A stretch of DNA of 64,000 bases from assembly GCA_030150045.1 (NCBI GenBank), contig JASLGM010000027.1, positions 209,433 to 273,432 of the forward strand, read 5' to 3'. The translations under genes were made by a program, and so were the position numbers. Positions 16,303-26,818 of the stretch are shown piece by piece (position 1 is the stretch's first letter; each line of letters opens with the position of its first letter). The DNA comes from Taishania sp. GTDB lineage: Bacteria; Bacteroidota; Bacteroidia; Flavobacteriales_D; Crocinitomicaceae. The notes under the pieces are model-generated. The model did not search any database and was not told the origin of the DNA. It was given only the letters and a program-made list of their open reading frames with translations.

Positions 16303-16376
16303 TGACCTCGTCAAGATTCAAACTTGAAACCTCCTGAGCCGTAATCAGGTGCGCTATTCAGTTGCGCCACGAGGCC
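16303..16376 (-). tRNA. tRNA-Arg (anticodon ACG), copy 2
   Basis: Identical in sequence to copy 1, 480 bp away and on the same strand; identity extends from 16301 to 16384. Same anticodon ACG and canonical stems. Flanks beyond the 84-bp block differ. Confidence 0.95.
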
Positions 16377-16462
16377 ATTTGCAAATATTGCGAGTGCAAA
16401 GTTAATACATTTTTTTTGTTTTCAAAGTAAAACCGCACTTTTTTTAATGTTTTTATCGCGTC

Positions 16463-16738
16463 TTATTCAATCACTGCGCTAATCCCTCTATCTAACAAGG
16501 CCGTACACATTGGCTCAAGTTTAGAATAATCTCCGGATTTAACTTGACACTTTCCTTTATTGTGGATAATTACGGCACATTGTTCCGCTTGAATTGATTC
16601 ATGTTTACAAACTTTAACCAAAGATTCAATGACATGATCAAATGTATTTACGTCGTCATTATAAACGATAAGAACGTTGGAAGCCAACAATTCTTCAAGG
16701 GTTTCAATTCTTTCTTGTGTTTCTGTATGATTGAACAT
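16463..16738 (-). CDS. clpS: ATP-dependent Clp protease adaptor ClpS
   Basis: 91 aa. ClpS delivers N-degron substrates to ClpAP. The family pattern is clear: LIVYNDDVNTFDHVIESLVKVCKH (binding-pocket NDD...F), then HNKGKCQVKSGDY and a C-terminal ALLDRGISAVIE. It is the last gene of the long minus-strand operon and starts 1 bp after the preceding stop. Confidence 0.93.
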   Translation of the reverse strand: MFNHTETQERIETLEELLASNVLIVYNDDVNTFDHVIESLVKVCKHESIQAEQCAVIIHNKGKCQVKSGDYSKLEPMCTALLDRGISAVIE

Positions 16739-16739
16739 T

Positions 16740-19700
16740 TTATTTTTTTTGCGTCTTTATACTTGTTGGAAACCCCATTTTTTGAAGATACGTTTGTAGC
16801 GATATCAGGGCTTCTTCCTCTGGTGCAAAAATACGTAATTCGTAAGAATTCTCCAAAGATATAACTTCAATTCGCATGGTCAATCGGACCAATAAATCAG
16901 CCAATTCTCCTGGTATAGCACGGAATGGAAGGTTAATTTGTATGTAGTTTTGATGAGCAATTTGTTTTATTTCAACAGGATCATTCACCATGTCAAAATG
17001 CGTTTTAACAAATGTGTTTTGTCCTAAAAAATAAGATTCATCTTGCAACTGAGACCTCACCCTTCCACTCTTTTGGTCGTAATAGAAATATCCATTTGCT
17101 CTTAAACGCTGTAAAAAATCAATTGGAGCATTGTTAAAAGATTCGTTTGACACCAATTGTGCTTGCCTTTCTTTCCTTTGGTTATTGTTGGGAAATCGTG
17201 CAGGAATCATTGGTATTTCGGATGACACAAAAGTCTTATCTTTGCTTTCTTCTGTTTTTTCATCTTGTAATAAGCTAGGCACAATCCCTTTATCCAGTAG
17301 ATCCATTGCTTGGGCAATTGAAATCCGTTTACCTTGATAATAGGCCGTTACGTATGCGCCACTAAAATTCTTTTCCAACAATTCTCTTTCCCTTGTTCGT
17401 GCGCTCGTTAAATCTGTAAACATTCCAATCATATATCGAATCTGTCCTGTTTCTAGACGAAAGGTGTAAACGGGTTTCTCATTTTTCAATCGGTCTGCAG
17501 AAATTGGCTTTTGATACGCGCCTATTTGAACAGTGAAAAACAATCCGGAATAACGCTCAAGTGGAGTCGCCAAAACTGAGAATTCGTCTTTATTATAATC
17601 CAATTCCTCGATGGTTGAATAGTCCACTTTTGTTGGTTCAATTTCTTTTGCTCGTAAAACATTATTCTGATTAATTTCAAAAGCAATCTCATCAATAGAC
17701 TTCTCTTTTTGAAGCTTACTCTTCAATAATTTATTGGCTTCTGTCAAAGAAATACGTTCTCCATCAACATATGCGATGACAAAAGCGTCGTTATAACCTA
17801 AATCAATAATCTCCTTTTGGGCCGCTTGAGCACTTGCTTGTGTTGGAAAAAAACCTGCTAAAAATCGCGTTATATCGCTTTCTGGAATTTGTTCGGTAGA
17901 AATTGGAGAAAATTCTTTAAAGACATGATCTGGTAACGCATTTTTAAATGCTCCAACTTGAACTCGATAAACCAAACCATCTCCTTTCTCCGTTAGCACC
18001 TCTTTTCGTTTAACCTTTTGTTCATTGAAATTAACCCCTTTTTGATCAAGTACAATTAACGCTGTTTCTAGCTCTTTGTTCACAATAGGATTCCTATTTC
18101 TAGCAAACAGATTTTCGAAATACATGTTTTGTTGTTCTTCTTTTGGAGAAACAAATTTCAAGTTCTGTAAGGAATTATTAAGCTCACTTTTTATCTTTTT
18201 CTGTTCATTGGAAAGCTCTTTTAATGCAACTATACGATCAAAATATGCAATTGATTTTCCTTCTGCTAGATAAATCTCAGTAGTTTCATTTCGGAGTCTT
18301 TCCGTCTGTATTTCATTTAATTGAAGTTCATAAATCACATTTAAAAACTTGACTTTCGCGTTTACAAAATTCTGATACTCTATTGATGAAAGTATGCGAT
18401 ATTCTTCGTTGTAATTTGGTGCATTTGTCAAGACGGACACTTCTTCTTGATAAGGAAGAGTGCTGTTCCATTGCTTTTGTAAATCGAATTTTAACTGCTG
18501 CAATTCTTCATACACAGTCTCCTTGATCTCTATCTTATCATTCAACTCTACCCTAACATGGGACTTTATTTTTTGTTTATCCTTTTCCAAATCTTCTTTT
18601 ACAAGTTCTTCTTGTTGTAAAAGAACTTGAATTGGGAATTCTAAATAATGACGAGAAACGATTTGCACTCCTTCTTTTTTTAATGCTTCATTGATTCTCA
18701 TTATTTCTTTTACTACAGACAACTGATGTGCAAACTCAACATTAGTTAATCGTTGATTTACCAAAGTAAGTTGATTTATGGTATATTTCTCCTTATTTTG
18801 AATTACTGCTAGTTCCTCATTATCGCGAATTAGGAAGGTTATATAATCTGTAAGATTGCTCATTCCATTTGATAATACAAAGGGAGAAATCCTTGCAATC
18901 TCAATTTCAACTTGTTCAATTTCAAGTTGAATCTTTTGATTTTTCATTTCGGCGATAGCAAAAGAAATCTGTTTCTTTTGCTTTTTATTTTTTGACAGTT
19001 CACCTATTTTTTTCTGTTCGACTATCTGCTTATCTAATTCTCGAATTTGAACCTCACATTGTCCCCAAGCTTCAGAATGCCTATTTAAAATTGCTGGTCG
19101 TAATCCTTGATAAATCATTGGTAACGACGAATCTTTTTTAATTGTTTCTGGATAAACATTTTCTTGTGGTGATGTTAAAGTGTCAGATACCAGTACTTCA
19201 TTTTGATTTTCTTGTCCTACAACTATTATCGGAGTGTTAATCTCATTCTTAACATTATTACCCTCTATTTTTGCAGCAATAATTTTGGTTTCTTTCGAAT
19301 TCTTAAACTCACTTTCATCTGAAAGAATGCGATTAAGTTTCTGTACAGCGGTAGTTATTTTTGCGTCTAAAGAAACCAATATTTCTAATTCGTCATCAAA
19401 TGAAGCCGATTTATCCCCGAATTGTATCGCACTTTGCTCTGCATCAATTTTATCAATCATTTTTCTATGAAGATCAATAAGGACGCGAATTTCACCTGAA
19501 TTTAGTGTTCTAGTTTCTAAATTTATCGCTTTTGATACATAAGCTTTATCTAATAAATTCAAAACCTGTTTTGAGGAGGACTCTAGATTAGAAATTACAA
19601 TATAAGTACTTCCTTCCTGACCCAAAATTTCTTCTCCTTCACCTTTTAAATCACTTTCTGAAATCAAGTCCACACTTTCAATTCTGATGTGTACTTCATT

Positions 19701-20783
19701 ATTTGTCTGATCAGCAACTTTATCTATTTGATAATAAATTGTCTCTTCATTCTTTTTAGTAGAATTAACATCGATTTCTTTTTTGACAGCCTGTTCTTCC
19801 TCGATATGTCTATCATTCTTAGTATCAAAAATCCTTCTCTCAAGGGTCTTTTGAGTGACTGGAGTTCCTTTAAAATTTTCAATTTTTTGAATCGCAAACA
19901 AGTAGTCTTGACTTTCTGTCCTTTGAATATCTAATTCAGAATTTTCCTTTATTAAAACCTTTCTATTCACAGTAATCTGTTCCAAATTACTTTTTAACTC
20001 AGCGATGAATAAATCAGCCTTCTCTAATTCTTTCTTTTTCAGATTAGATTTATTTTCTTCTTGTAATTGGATTTCATTAGATAATGCTTTTATCTGTTGT
20101 TCTAATAATTGGATTTGCTCTTTTTTTACAACAAATTCTTGATCAAGTTTATTATTCACTTTTTTTTGCTGTTCACCCAAACTATGTCCTTGATGAAGGA
20201 TTGTAGAAAGTAATTCTTTATTTTCTGTAAGAACTTGATAGAACTTCAAATCGTTTTCTTTCTGGGCAAAGAACAATTGTTGAACACAGTCATCAATTTG
20301 CTCTTCCTTAAATGCTGAATCAATATCTATATTTGAAAAATGCTTGAGAATTGGCAATTTGAACTTTTCAAGGATAGAGATATTTTTATTAATCCCTTCT
20401 TTCAAAGCTTCATTTCGCTGATCATTCCTGCTTTCAATCAGATAAAGACTATTATATTCATGTAACAAAACAGCATTGAAAAGTCCTTCAATATTTCCCT
20501 TTTTTTCAATCTTATTGACAAATAATCGACACTGCTCATCTATCAAGGAGAACAACTTCGCAACAGGAACAACAGGTAACCCAAGTTCTTGAAGAATTAC
20601 AGGAGGAGGAGAAATACACTCACTATAGCAAGTCAATTCATTTTTTATTAATGCATCAGGTAAATTTGCTTTAATAAAAGGTGAGTTAAGGAATAACAGC
20701 GATATACAACATGTTCCTTTTAATATTTTATACACAAGTAGTTGGTCTTTATTTTCTCTTGAAAAGGTACATCTTACTTTCAT
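16740..20783 (-). CDS. Very large exported coiled-coil protein with two SPOR-like modules
   Basis: About 1347 aa from the ATG at 20783, which follows AGGAA; the frame continues to 20831 inside plsY. A hydrophobic stretch near the N-terminus (TCCISLLFLNSPFIKA) looks like a signal peptide. The central several hundred residues are rich in E, K, Q and L with coiled-coil character. Two similar modules lie near the C-terminus. The first has YRVQVGAFKN, FLAGFFPTQASAQAAQKEI and AFVIAYVDGERISL; the second has FTVQIGAYQKP, YMIGMFTDLTSARTRERE and AYVTAYYQGKRISI. This resembles SPOR domains, which bind denuded peptidoglycan. The module order and length are not those of any protein I know. Possible envelope or cell-wall role (inference). 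Confidence 0.75.
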   Translation of the reverse strand: MKVRCTFSRENKDQLLVYKILKGTCCISLLFLNSPFIKANLPDALIKNELTCYSECISPPPVILQELGLPVVPVAKLFSLIDEQCRLFVNKIEKKGNIEGLFNAVLLHEYNSLYLIESRNDQRNEALKEGINKNISILEKFKLPILKHFSNIDIDSAFKEEQIDDCVQQLFFAQKENDLKFYQVLTENKELLSTILHQGHSLGEQQKKVNNKLDQEFVVKKEQIQLLEQQIKALSNEIQLQEENKSNLKKKELEKADLFIAELKSNLEQITVNRKVLIKENSELDIQRTESQDYLFAIQKIENFKGTPVTQKTLERRIFDTKNDRHIEEEQAVKKEIDVNSTKKNEETIYYQIDKVADQTNNEVHIRIESVDLISESDLKGEGEEILGQEGSTYIVISNLESSSKQVLNLLDKAYVSKAINLETRTLNSGEIRVLIDLHRKMIDKIDAEQSAIQFGDKSASFDDELEILVSLDAKITTAVQKLNRILSDESEFKNSKETKIIAAKIEGNNVKNEINTPIIVVGQENQNEVLVSDTLTSPQENVYPETIKKDSSLPMIYQGLRPAILNRHSEAWGQCEVQIRELDKQIVEQKKIGELSKNKKQKKQISFAIAEMKNQKIQLEIEQVEIEIARISPFVLSNGMSNLTDYITFLIRDNEELAVIQNKEKYTINQLTLVNQRLTNVEFAHQLSVVKEIMRINEALKKEGVQIVSRHYLEFPIQVLLQQEELVKEDLEKDKQKIKSHVRVELNDKIEIKETVYEELQQLKFDLQKQWNSTLPYQEEVSVLTNAPNYNEEYRILSSIEYQNFVNAKVKFLNVIYELQLNEIQTERLRNETTEIYLAEGKSIAYFDRIVALKELSNEQKKIKSELNNSLQNLKFVSPKEEQQNMYFENLFARNRNPIVNKELETALIVLDQKGVNFNEQKVKRKEVLTEKGDGLVYRVQVGAFKNALPDHVFKEFSPISTEQIPESDITRFLAGFFPTQASAQAAQKEIIDLGYNDAFVIAYVDGERISLTEANKLLKSKLQKEKSIDEIAFEINQNNVLRAKEIEPTKVDYSTIEELDYNKDEFSVLATPLERYSGLFFTVQIGAYQKPISADRLKNEKPVYTFRLETGQIRYMIGMFTDLTSARTRERELLEKNFSGAYVTAYYQGKRISIAQAMDLLDKGIVPSLLQDEKTEESKDKTFVSSEIPMIPARFPNNNQRKERQAQLVSNESFNNAPIDFLQRLRANGYFYYDQKSGRVRSQLQDESYFLGQNTFVKTHFDMVNDPVEIKQIAHQNYIQINLPFRAIPGELADLLVRLTMRIEVISLENSYELRIFAPEEEALISLQTYLQKMGFPTSIKTQKK

Positions 20784-21372
20784 TTCCTGCAAGTAAACGA
20801 CCAATATTTTTCTTATGTGCAAAAATAACAATTGAAGCCAACAAGATTGAAAACCCCATTAACCAAACAGATGTAACCTGAAAACAAAAATAGAGCAATA
20901 AAGGGAACGCTAGCGCTGCGCAAATTGCCCCTAAAGAAACAAAGTGAAAGCAAAGAAAAACAATAAGAAAAAGTAGAATGCATAATCCCGCAGCAGGAGG
21001 GTGAATACCAATGATAACCCCGAGTGAAGTAGCAACCCCTTTCCCTCCTTTAAATCCAGCATACAATGGAAAGACATGGCCAATAACAGCTCCCAAAGCT
21101 GCAACAATTTGTACCGTAATCAGTTCATCTGAATTCCATCCTCCTACATTAAAAAGGTAAGGAAGAAAAACAGGAAGAAAGCCTTTAATTATATCAATAA
21201 TAAGAACGACAATCCCCGCCTTCTTTCCTAGTACCCTAAATGTATTGGTAGCTCCAGCATTATTACTACCGTGCTCTCTTACATCAATTCCATATTTAGC
21301 TTTCCCTAACCAAACGGCTGTTGGAATTGATCCTAACAAATATGCTATTATTCCGAATATTAAAAAATTCAT
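20749..21372 (-). CDS. plsY: Acyl-phosphate:glycerol-3-phosphate acyltransferase PlsY
   Basis: 207 aa, a multi-pass membrane enzyme making lysophosphatidic acid from acyl-phosphate. The three family motifs are present: GSIPTAVWLGK with GSNNAGATNTFRVLG, GHVFPLYAGFKGGKGVATSLG, and AHKKNIGRLLAGNE. The gene starts 2 bp after the giant exported protein gene and its end overlaps the next gene. Confidence 0.95.
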   Translation of the reverse strand: MNFLIFGIIAYLLGSIPTAVWLGKAKYGIDVREHGSNNAGATNTFRVLGKKAGIVVLIIDIIKGFLPVFLPYLFNVGGWNSDELITVQIVAALGAVIGHVFPLYAGFKGGKGVATSLGVIIGIHPPAAGLCILLFLIVFLCFHFVSLGAICAALAFPLLLYFCFQVTSVWLMGFSILLASIVIFAHKKNIGRLLAGNESKMYLFKRK

Positions 21373-21374
21373 TT

Positions 21375-24300
21375 TTATCTTTCAAATAAATTGTAGAAAA
21401 CCTGTCTTTGTCCACTTTGCCCAAGTTGATACAAGAAGTTTTTGGTTTTTCTCTTATCATCTTTCATTCCTGTAATAGCACTTACAAATTCACTATCCGA
21501 AGATAATATATCTAAGTATGCGTCTTTTTTATTCATGGAATAATTGAAGAAATAGTCTTTCCCTCCTGGTATATCAATTAGTAAGGCAAACCAATCACCA
21601 CCAGAAACAGAATATTTCTGTTGGAAAAAGGACTTAAAAGTAACGTATTTCATCACAGGTTTATCAAACATAGAAACGAGAATTGCACTTTCGGTTGTGG
21701 ATACTAGTCCTTTAAAGTTATTCTGCGTTGAATTGTAAGCTTTTAGATGAATTCCAGAAAGTACAATTGCAGCATCAGAACCTAGTGGTGAACGCTTGAC
21801 TTCATTTTTCGCAGTATATTCTTCAATAGTTTTATTGGCTGTTTCAACATTCGTCCATTGTAACATTGCCATTTTCATGGTGTTCATCAAATTAAACTCC
21901 ATAGGTTTTAAGTCTGCAGCATTAATCTTTTCCGCTAGGTCTTTCATCATTCCTTTATCCATAGGAAAATTGAAACGCGCTGTTAAATTAAATCTTGTCT
22001 CATTGCTTCTTTGATCATAATTCACGGTACCTACAGTTTCAACCTTTAAGTCCCCATGATCCATTCCTAACTGAATTACTCCTTCTCCATAAACATTACA
22101 TGTCTCTGTATTTAAAGTTAATAAATTCCCACCCAAAGCTCGGTTAACTATCTTTTCTTTAGAAGCGATAACAAATTCTTTTTTCACCTCATCAAAAGTT
22201 AAATAACCATTTGCTGTACTAACAATAGGATCTGCAGGACTCAATAATTTCGACAAGAACGTTGGGTATAATTGAATACTATCTACAACTGGAGAGTCGT
22301 GCCAAACTACACCCGCAGAAATAGCTTCACCATCCAAATTTTTCATCGTTTGACTAACTGGAATTTGAACATTTTTAGGATCTACAGCACTTGCAAACGC
22401 TAACCAGTTACGATCTAAATTTGTACAATTATGTTGAATTCGAGTAGCGCCATCAAAAAAGATTTCAGGTGAAGAAGCTACTACTTTTATCTTACCATAA
22501 TAATCAAACTTATCATTTAGTTTAAAGCTTCTATCCTTCTCAATAACACCTTCTGCACGTGTAACAAAATCAGATCCAGGCTTAATATCTTGCATCACAA
22601 TATGCGTTTGTAAGCTATCTTTATCAAAATAAATATACTCTCCTGAAGCAGCGTATGCTTTACGAGAAGTAATACTCACATTTGCTTTCTTAAACTTATG
22701 ATGTTTAGTAATATTATTAGCTAAGATTTCTGCATTTACAAACGGATCTAACACCGCTTTTTTACGAATAACGACTTTTAAACTGTCTGGGAAAACCCTT
22801 GAATCTGCAACATCTATATATGGCACTTCATTACAAACTATTGTCTTTTCTTTCAATTTAAACAATGCTAAAGGTGCATTGAATTGTAATGAATCTTGTT
22901 GTGGATGTGTGCTGAAAAAGTTTGATTTAACATCTCCAACTTTAGTTTTATTTTCTTTTTTCAATTCAATTTGTTCCTTATCCATCCACCAAACAAACTG
23001 ATCTGATTTACATAAATATTGATTGATTGGGAATCTTACTTCTGAAGTACCCTGATTCGATCTAAACTCTCCTTTACGGTCTTTGAAACTTACCTTCGTC
23101 GTCACATTTTTTGTGTCAAAAGCCAATTCATTCTCCCCTTCTTCGCGATAATTATTTGCTATATTAAAGTTTGCTGTATCAGCAAAAATATCTTTATGTT
23201 TATAGACAAACTGATTGGATACAACTTTCGCTGTATTAAACGCCATCACCCCTCTTCCAGTCATTCCTTTAGGAGTAACTTCTGAATAACCTTTCAAAGT
23301 AGCTTCACCAGCAAAGAAATTTAAATCAGAAACCTTTGTTGAATAAACTTTCAACTTTTGCGCTTTAGGCACATAAACCATGTAAGCGTCTTCAGAAGTT
23401 ACTTGTGGGAATTCAACTCCTGTTGCAACAGCTAAATTGGTAAATTTAACTGTTCCCAATGTAGAGTCTGGTAAGAAAGTCAATAAATCTTTAGAAATGG
23501 AAGTTGAATGTTGAAAGTTTATAGTACCTGCACCTTGTAGTCCGTTATTGGATAACATAATTTTATTCGCATATTTGGCAGTAGTATAAAAATCGATCCC
23601 AGATGCAGGGGCTGTAGTTGAAAAACCGAAAGAATAATCTGGCATGATTCTTAAATCTTCAGATAGATCTGGGAAAATACCAGCCGAAACTAATTTCCCT
23701 TTTAATCGGAAAGCGACATCATTAAAATTATCTAAGCTATCCAACGTAAACGGTTCTAAACTATAATAAAATCGTGTTGAGTCATAAGCCCCTTTGAACA
23801 ACTCTGGATAATTATAAAAAACCTTGGTCTTATTCTTCACTTCTAAGATGGGATATGCAGCAGATTCTTTTTGTTGTAACAATCCAGATCTATTCGTAGG
23901 TAAATCTACTTTTAATTCTCCTAGCAATCCTGTAAATGAACTGGTTGTAGGTATTCCATATTTACCATGTTCTGCTTTTCTTGGTTGAGCTCGAATAATA
24001 CTCTTTTCAGTTTCTTTTAATTGAATCGTGTTTTGTGCATAATCGTACCTACCGTTTGTAACATTGATTTCCATTTTCCCTGCATTCACCCATCCATTGA
24101 ATTGGAAATCTCTATTTTTGTAAACAACTACCTTACCATCAGAAGGGAAAACTACCACTTTTTGATGATCAGAAATTGGAACTTGGTCCACTTCAAATAA
24201 GCTTAAAGATAAATTTATCAAATCATAAACCCCGAAGTTTTCAAGAGTACGTCTTCTTGTGTTAATAACTTTAGATTCATCCAACATTTGTTGTAAAGCA

Positions 24301-25973
24301 GGATTCTGCTTCAACTCTTCTGCTGTTAAATTTCTAAATTCCTTTGGCTTAAAATCCGTTACGAAAGTAATGTTGTCATAGTCCTTTTTTCCTGCCTTTG
24401 AACGCACGAAATTAGACACCTTCGGTGTAATAAACACCATTTGTTTGTCTGTGTCATAATTAATAAATCCTAAATTTGCTAATTCTAGCATTAATGGTTT
24501 TACTTGAGACAGCGTTCCTCCTAATGCCGTAGCACATTTCCCTTCTGTTATATAAAACTCATCATAATTATAAGTGAATTTATCTAATGCTACTAAAGGA
24601 TTTGTTGTGGATAAACCACTAACTTGTTCAAAAACCTTCCCATCAAAATAATCAAAAGATTCCAAACGTGCCAGACGTTGCTCCTGTCCAGTTCCTTTTT
24701 CATAAGTCAACATTAGTTTTTGTTCTTTTTCATTAAAAACTAATTTCTGAACATAAAACTCTAGTTTTAGATACGAGTCTCTAAAAGGAGACTGTCCTGT
24801 ACCGGAATTTGTCCTGCTAAACTCCACCCTTCCTTCTTTATAGAAATAGTCAAAGTTCAATCCAGGATGTACAATCGAATCTCCAGAGTGAAGTAAAATA
24901 CTTGTTTTTGCTCCAATCGCATAAATTCGATCTTCATTAATAAATATTTCTTGAGACTTTGCTAGAACAGTAGGTTTACCAGCTACCATTAGCGTTATTT
25001 GAGCTAATCCTTGCGCATTCCCTGTCCCATTAAACTGAGCACCTTTTAGAGCAAATCCACCTTTATAGTCAAGATTGGGTTTTAAATTTGGAATGACATG
25101 ATTGGTATTGTAGGAAACAAATTGTGGATATTGTCTATCATCTTTACGAATGATTTTAAACGCTCTTTCTGCTAATCTACCCGGAATCTTCTCTTTAAAA
25201 TATGGTGTTGTTAATAAGACAGAATCCGCTCTAAATTCACTTGTTTTAAATGAAATTGAATAGCGACTTAATTCAGCAAATGTTTCACTTTTCGACAGAC
25301 CAACCTTTGTCCAATCTATAGTTCCTTTACTACCCTCCCATTTTTGCAAAGTAGGATCGTAAATACCCGAAGTTTGATAAACTACAATACTATCTATTGC
25401 AGGTTTATTAACCTGGTTGCTACCTGATTCAATTGCTTTACATACCAATGTACCATTTTGAAATTGAATCATTGGTTTATCTTCATACTTAAACAAGAAA
25501 TCACCTCCTAAATAATACCATTCAAAGTTGGACTTACCAACAAGCATACTGTTTTCAAAAAAGGTAGCTGACGCTTCTGCAAACTCGGAAAAGCGTTTAG
25601 GGTTTTTAGAAGCTAATAATTTATCAATAGTTGTTTGAAAACCAATAATATTTTGTTCCGATTGTTTGTTTTTGCTAAGTGAATAAACCGAATAAATGTA
25701 GTTATACACATCTGGATAAGCACTTAGTTTTTTTTCTATTAAACGATTGGCAACAACAACTGTTTCATTCAATATCTTATCATTAAACATAGAAGCATTA
25801 GACAAGAAAGGAACGATTTCGTTTTTCATGACCTTTGCTTGATCTGCACTTAAAGATGCTTGAGTTGCAGCTTGAAATTCACGTGCAAACTTAACTCTTT
25901 CAGGAGAAAACACTTGAGCGTTAACTCCCAAAAAAAGACTTAAAAATGTAAGAATTGTTCCAATCGTTTTCAT
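21375..25973 (-). CDS. Giant exported protein of unknown function (1532 aa)
   Basis: Signal peptide TILTFLSLFLGVNAQ, then an alpha-helical N-terminal part (residues 25-160) and a very long beta-rich remainder with many short strands of the form FxYxxxxF. Several segments (GRGVMAFNTAKVVSNQF, GEFRSNQGTSEVRFP) are reminiscent of the repeated strands of OstA/LptA-like and AsmA-like lipid-handling proteins. I cannot assign a family. Its place directly before plsY suggests an envelope function, by position only. It is 5 bp from prmA and 2 bp from plsY. Confidence 0.7.
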   Translation of the reverse strand: MKTIGTILTFLSLFLGVNAQVFSPERVKFAREFQAATQASLSADQAKVMKNEIVPFLSNASMFNDKILNETVVVANRLIEKKLSAYPDVYNYIYSVYSLSKNKQSEQNIIGFQTTIDKLLASKNPKRFSEFAEASATFFENSMLVGKSNFEWYYLGGDFLFKYEDKPMIQFQNGTLVCKAIESGSNQVNKPAIDSIVVYQTSGIYDPTLQKWEGSKGTIDWTKVGLSKSETFAELSRYSISFKTSEFRADSVLLTTPYFKEKIPGRLAERAFKIIRKDDRQYPQFVSYNTNHVIPNLKPNLDYKGGFALKGAQFNGTGNAQGLAQITLMVAGKPTVLAKSQEIFINEDRIYAIGAKTSILLHSGDSIVHPGLNFDYFYKEGRVEFSRTNSGTGQSPFRDSYLKLEFYVQKLVFNEKEQKLMLTYEKGTGQEQRLARLESFDYFDGKVFEQVSGLSTTNPLVALDKFTYNYDEFYITEGKCATALGGTLSQVKPLMLELANLGFINYDTDKQMVFITPKVSNFVRSKAGKKDYDNITFVTDFKPKEFRNLTAEELKQNPALQQMLDESKVINTRRRTLENFGVYDLINLSLSLFEVDQVPISDHQKVVVFPSDGKVVVYKNRDFQFNGWVNAGKMEINVTNGRYDYAQNTIQLKETEKSIIRAQPRKAEHGKYGIPTTSSFTGLLGELKVDLPTNRSGLLQQKESAAYPILEVKNKTKVFYNYPELFKGAYDSTRFYYSLEPFTLDSLDNFNDVAFRLKGKLVSAGIFPDLSEDLRIMPDYSFGFSTTAPASGIDFYTTAKYANKIMLSNNGLQGAGTINFQHSTSISKDLLTFLPDSTLGTVKFTNLAVATGVEFPQVTSEDAYMVYVPKAQKLKVYSTKVSDLNFFAGEATLKGYSEVTPKGMTGRGVMAFNTAKVVSNQFVYKHKDIFADTANFNIANNYREEGENELAFDTKNVTTKVSFKDRKGEFRSNQGTSEVRFPINQYLCKSDQFVWWMDKEQIELKKENKTKVGDVKSNFFSTHPQQDSLQFNAPLALFKLKEKTIVCNEVPYIDVADSRVFPDSLKVVIRKKAVLDPFVNAEILANNITKHHKFKKANVSITSRKAYAASGEYIYFDKDSLQTHIVMQDIKPGSDFVTRAEGVIEKDRSFKLNDKFDYYGKIKVVASSPEIFFDGATRIQHNCTNLDRNWLAFASAVDPKNVQIPVSQTMKNLDGEAISAGVVWHDSPVVDSIQLYPTFLSKLLSPADPIVSTANGYLTFDEVKKEFVIASKEKIVNRALGGNLLTLNTETCNVYGEGVIQLGMDHGDLKVETVGTVNYDQRSNETRFNLTARFNFPMDKGMMKDLAEKINAADLKPMEFNLMNTMKMAMLQWTNVETANKTIEEYTAKNEVKRSPLGSDAAIVLSGIHLKAYNSTQNNFKGLVSTTESAILVSMFDKPVMKYVTFKSFFQQKYSVSGGDWFALLIDIPGGKDYFFNYSMNKKDAYLDILSSDSEFVSAITGMKDDKRKTKNFLYQLGQSGQRQVFYNLFER

Positions 25974-25978
25974 CTGTT

Positions 25979-26818
25979 CTATGCTTTAGTTAGTTTAATT
26001 GCACACCAATTATCTTTTTGGTAAACATGTACTTTTTCTAGTCCATATTTTTTGGAGAAATTGACTAAATCCGCCACATCAGAATCGAAGAATCCACTTA
26101 ACATTAATACACCATTTGTTTGCAACATCTCCGCATATGAAGGGATATGTGCAACGAGTACATTACGATTGATGTTGGCAAGAATTAAATCAAATGAGCG
26201 TCCAGCTAAAAGGTCTATATCTCCACATAACGTAGAAATACGTGAACAATTGTTTCGTTCAGCATTTTCTATTGTATTTTCAACAGACCAATCTTCAATA
26301 TCAACAGCTACAACCTCTTTAGCTCCGAGATTTTCAGCAATAATAGCCAAGACACCTGTACCTGTTCCCATATCAAGAACCCTTTCAGACATGCTTCCCA
26401 TTTCGAACAAAGCTTTTGACATCATCCAAGTTGTTTGGTGATGTCCTGTACCAAAAGACATTTTAGGTTGAATCTCAACAATCATACCTTTAGCAAGTGA
26501 TTTATCATGGAAAGGAGCTAAAATACTTACAAGTTCTTCTACGTAAACAGGCTCAAAATCAGCTTCCCAAACCGCATTCCAGTTTTGGGCTTCAATGATT
26601 AATTTTTCAAAAGAGATAGTTACATCATCTCGTTTTTCAGAAAGCATTGTCTCTTTTAAGACTACATCCATGTCCACTTGACTTACAGGCCCATACGCTT
26701 GTACTCCTTCTTCGTTTTCAACGAAGCTATCGAAACCTACCTCTGCCAACTGAGCAATAATAATTTCTGTAAAAGGTTGTACAGGCGACAGTTTTATACT
26801 TAATTCTATATAATCCAT
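25979..26818 (-). CDS. prmA: Ribosomal protein L11 methyltransferase
   Basis: 279 aa. SAM-dependent class I methyltransferase that methylates L11. Motifs visible: MSFGTGHHQTT, VLDMGTGTGVLAI (SAM motif I), VVAVDIEDWSVENTIENA and LILANINRNVL (the N-I-N signature replacing NPPY). The start codon shares one base with the tpiA stop (TAATG), implying coupled translation. Confidence 0.94.
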   Translation of the reverse strand: MDYIELSIKLSPVQPFTEIIIAQLAEVGFDSFVENEEGVQAYGPVSQVDMDVVLKETMLSEKRDDVTISFEKLIIEAQNWNAVWEADFEPVYVEELVSILAPFHDKSLAKGMIVEIQPKMSFGTGHHQTTWMMSKALFEMGSMSERVLDMGTGTGVLAIIAENLGAKEVVAVDIEDWSVENTIENAERNNCSRISTLCGDIDLLAGRSFDLILANINRNVLVAHIPSYAEMLQTNGVLMLSGFFDSDVADLVNFSKKYGLEKVHVYQKDNWCAIKLTKA

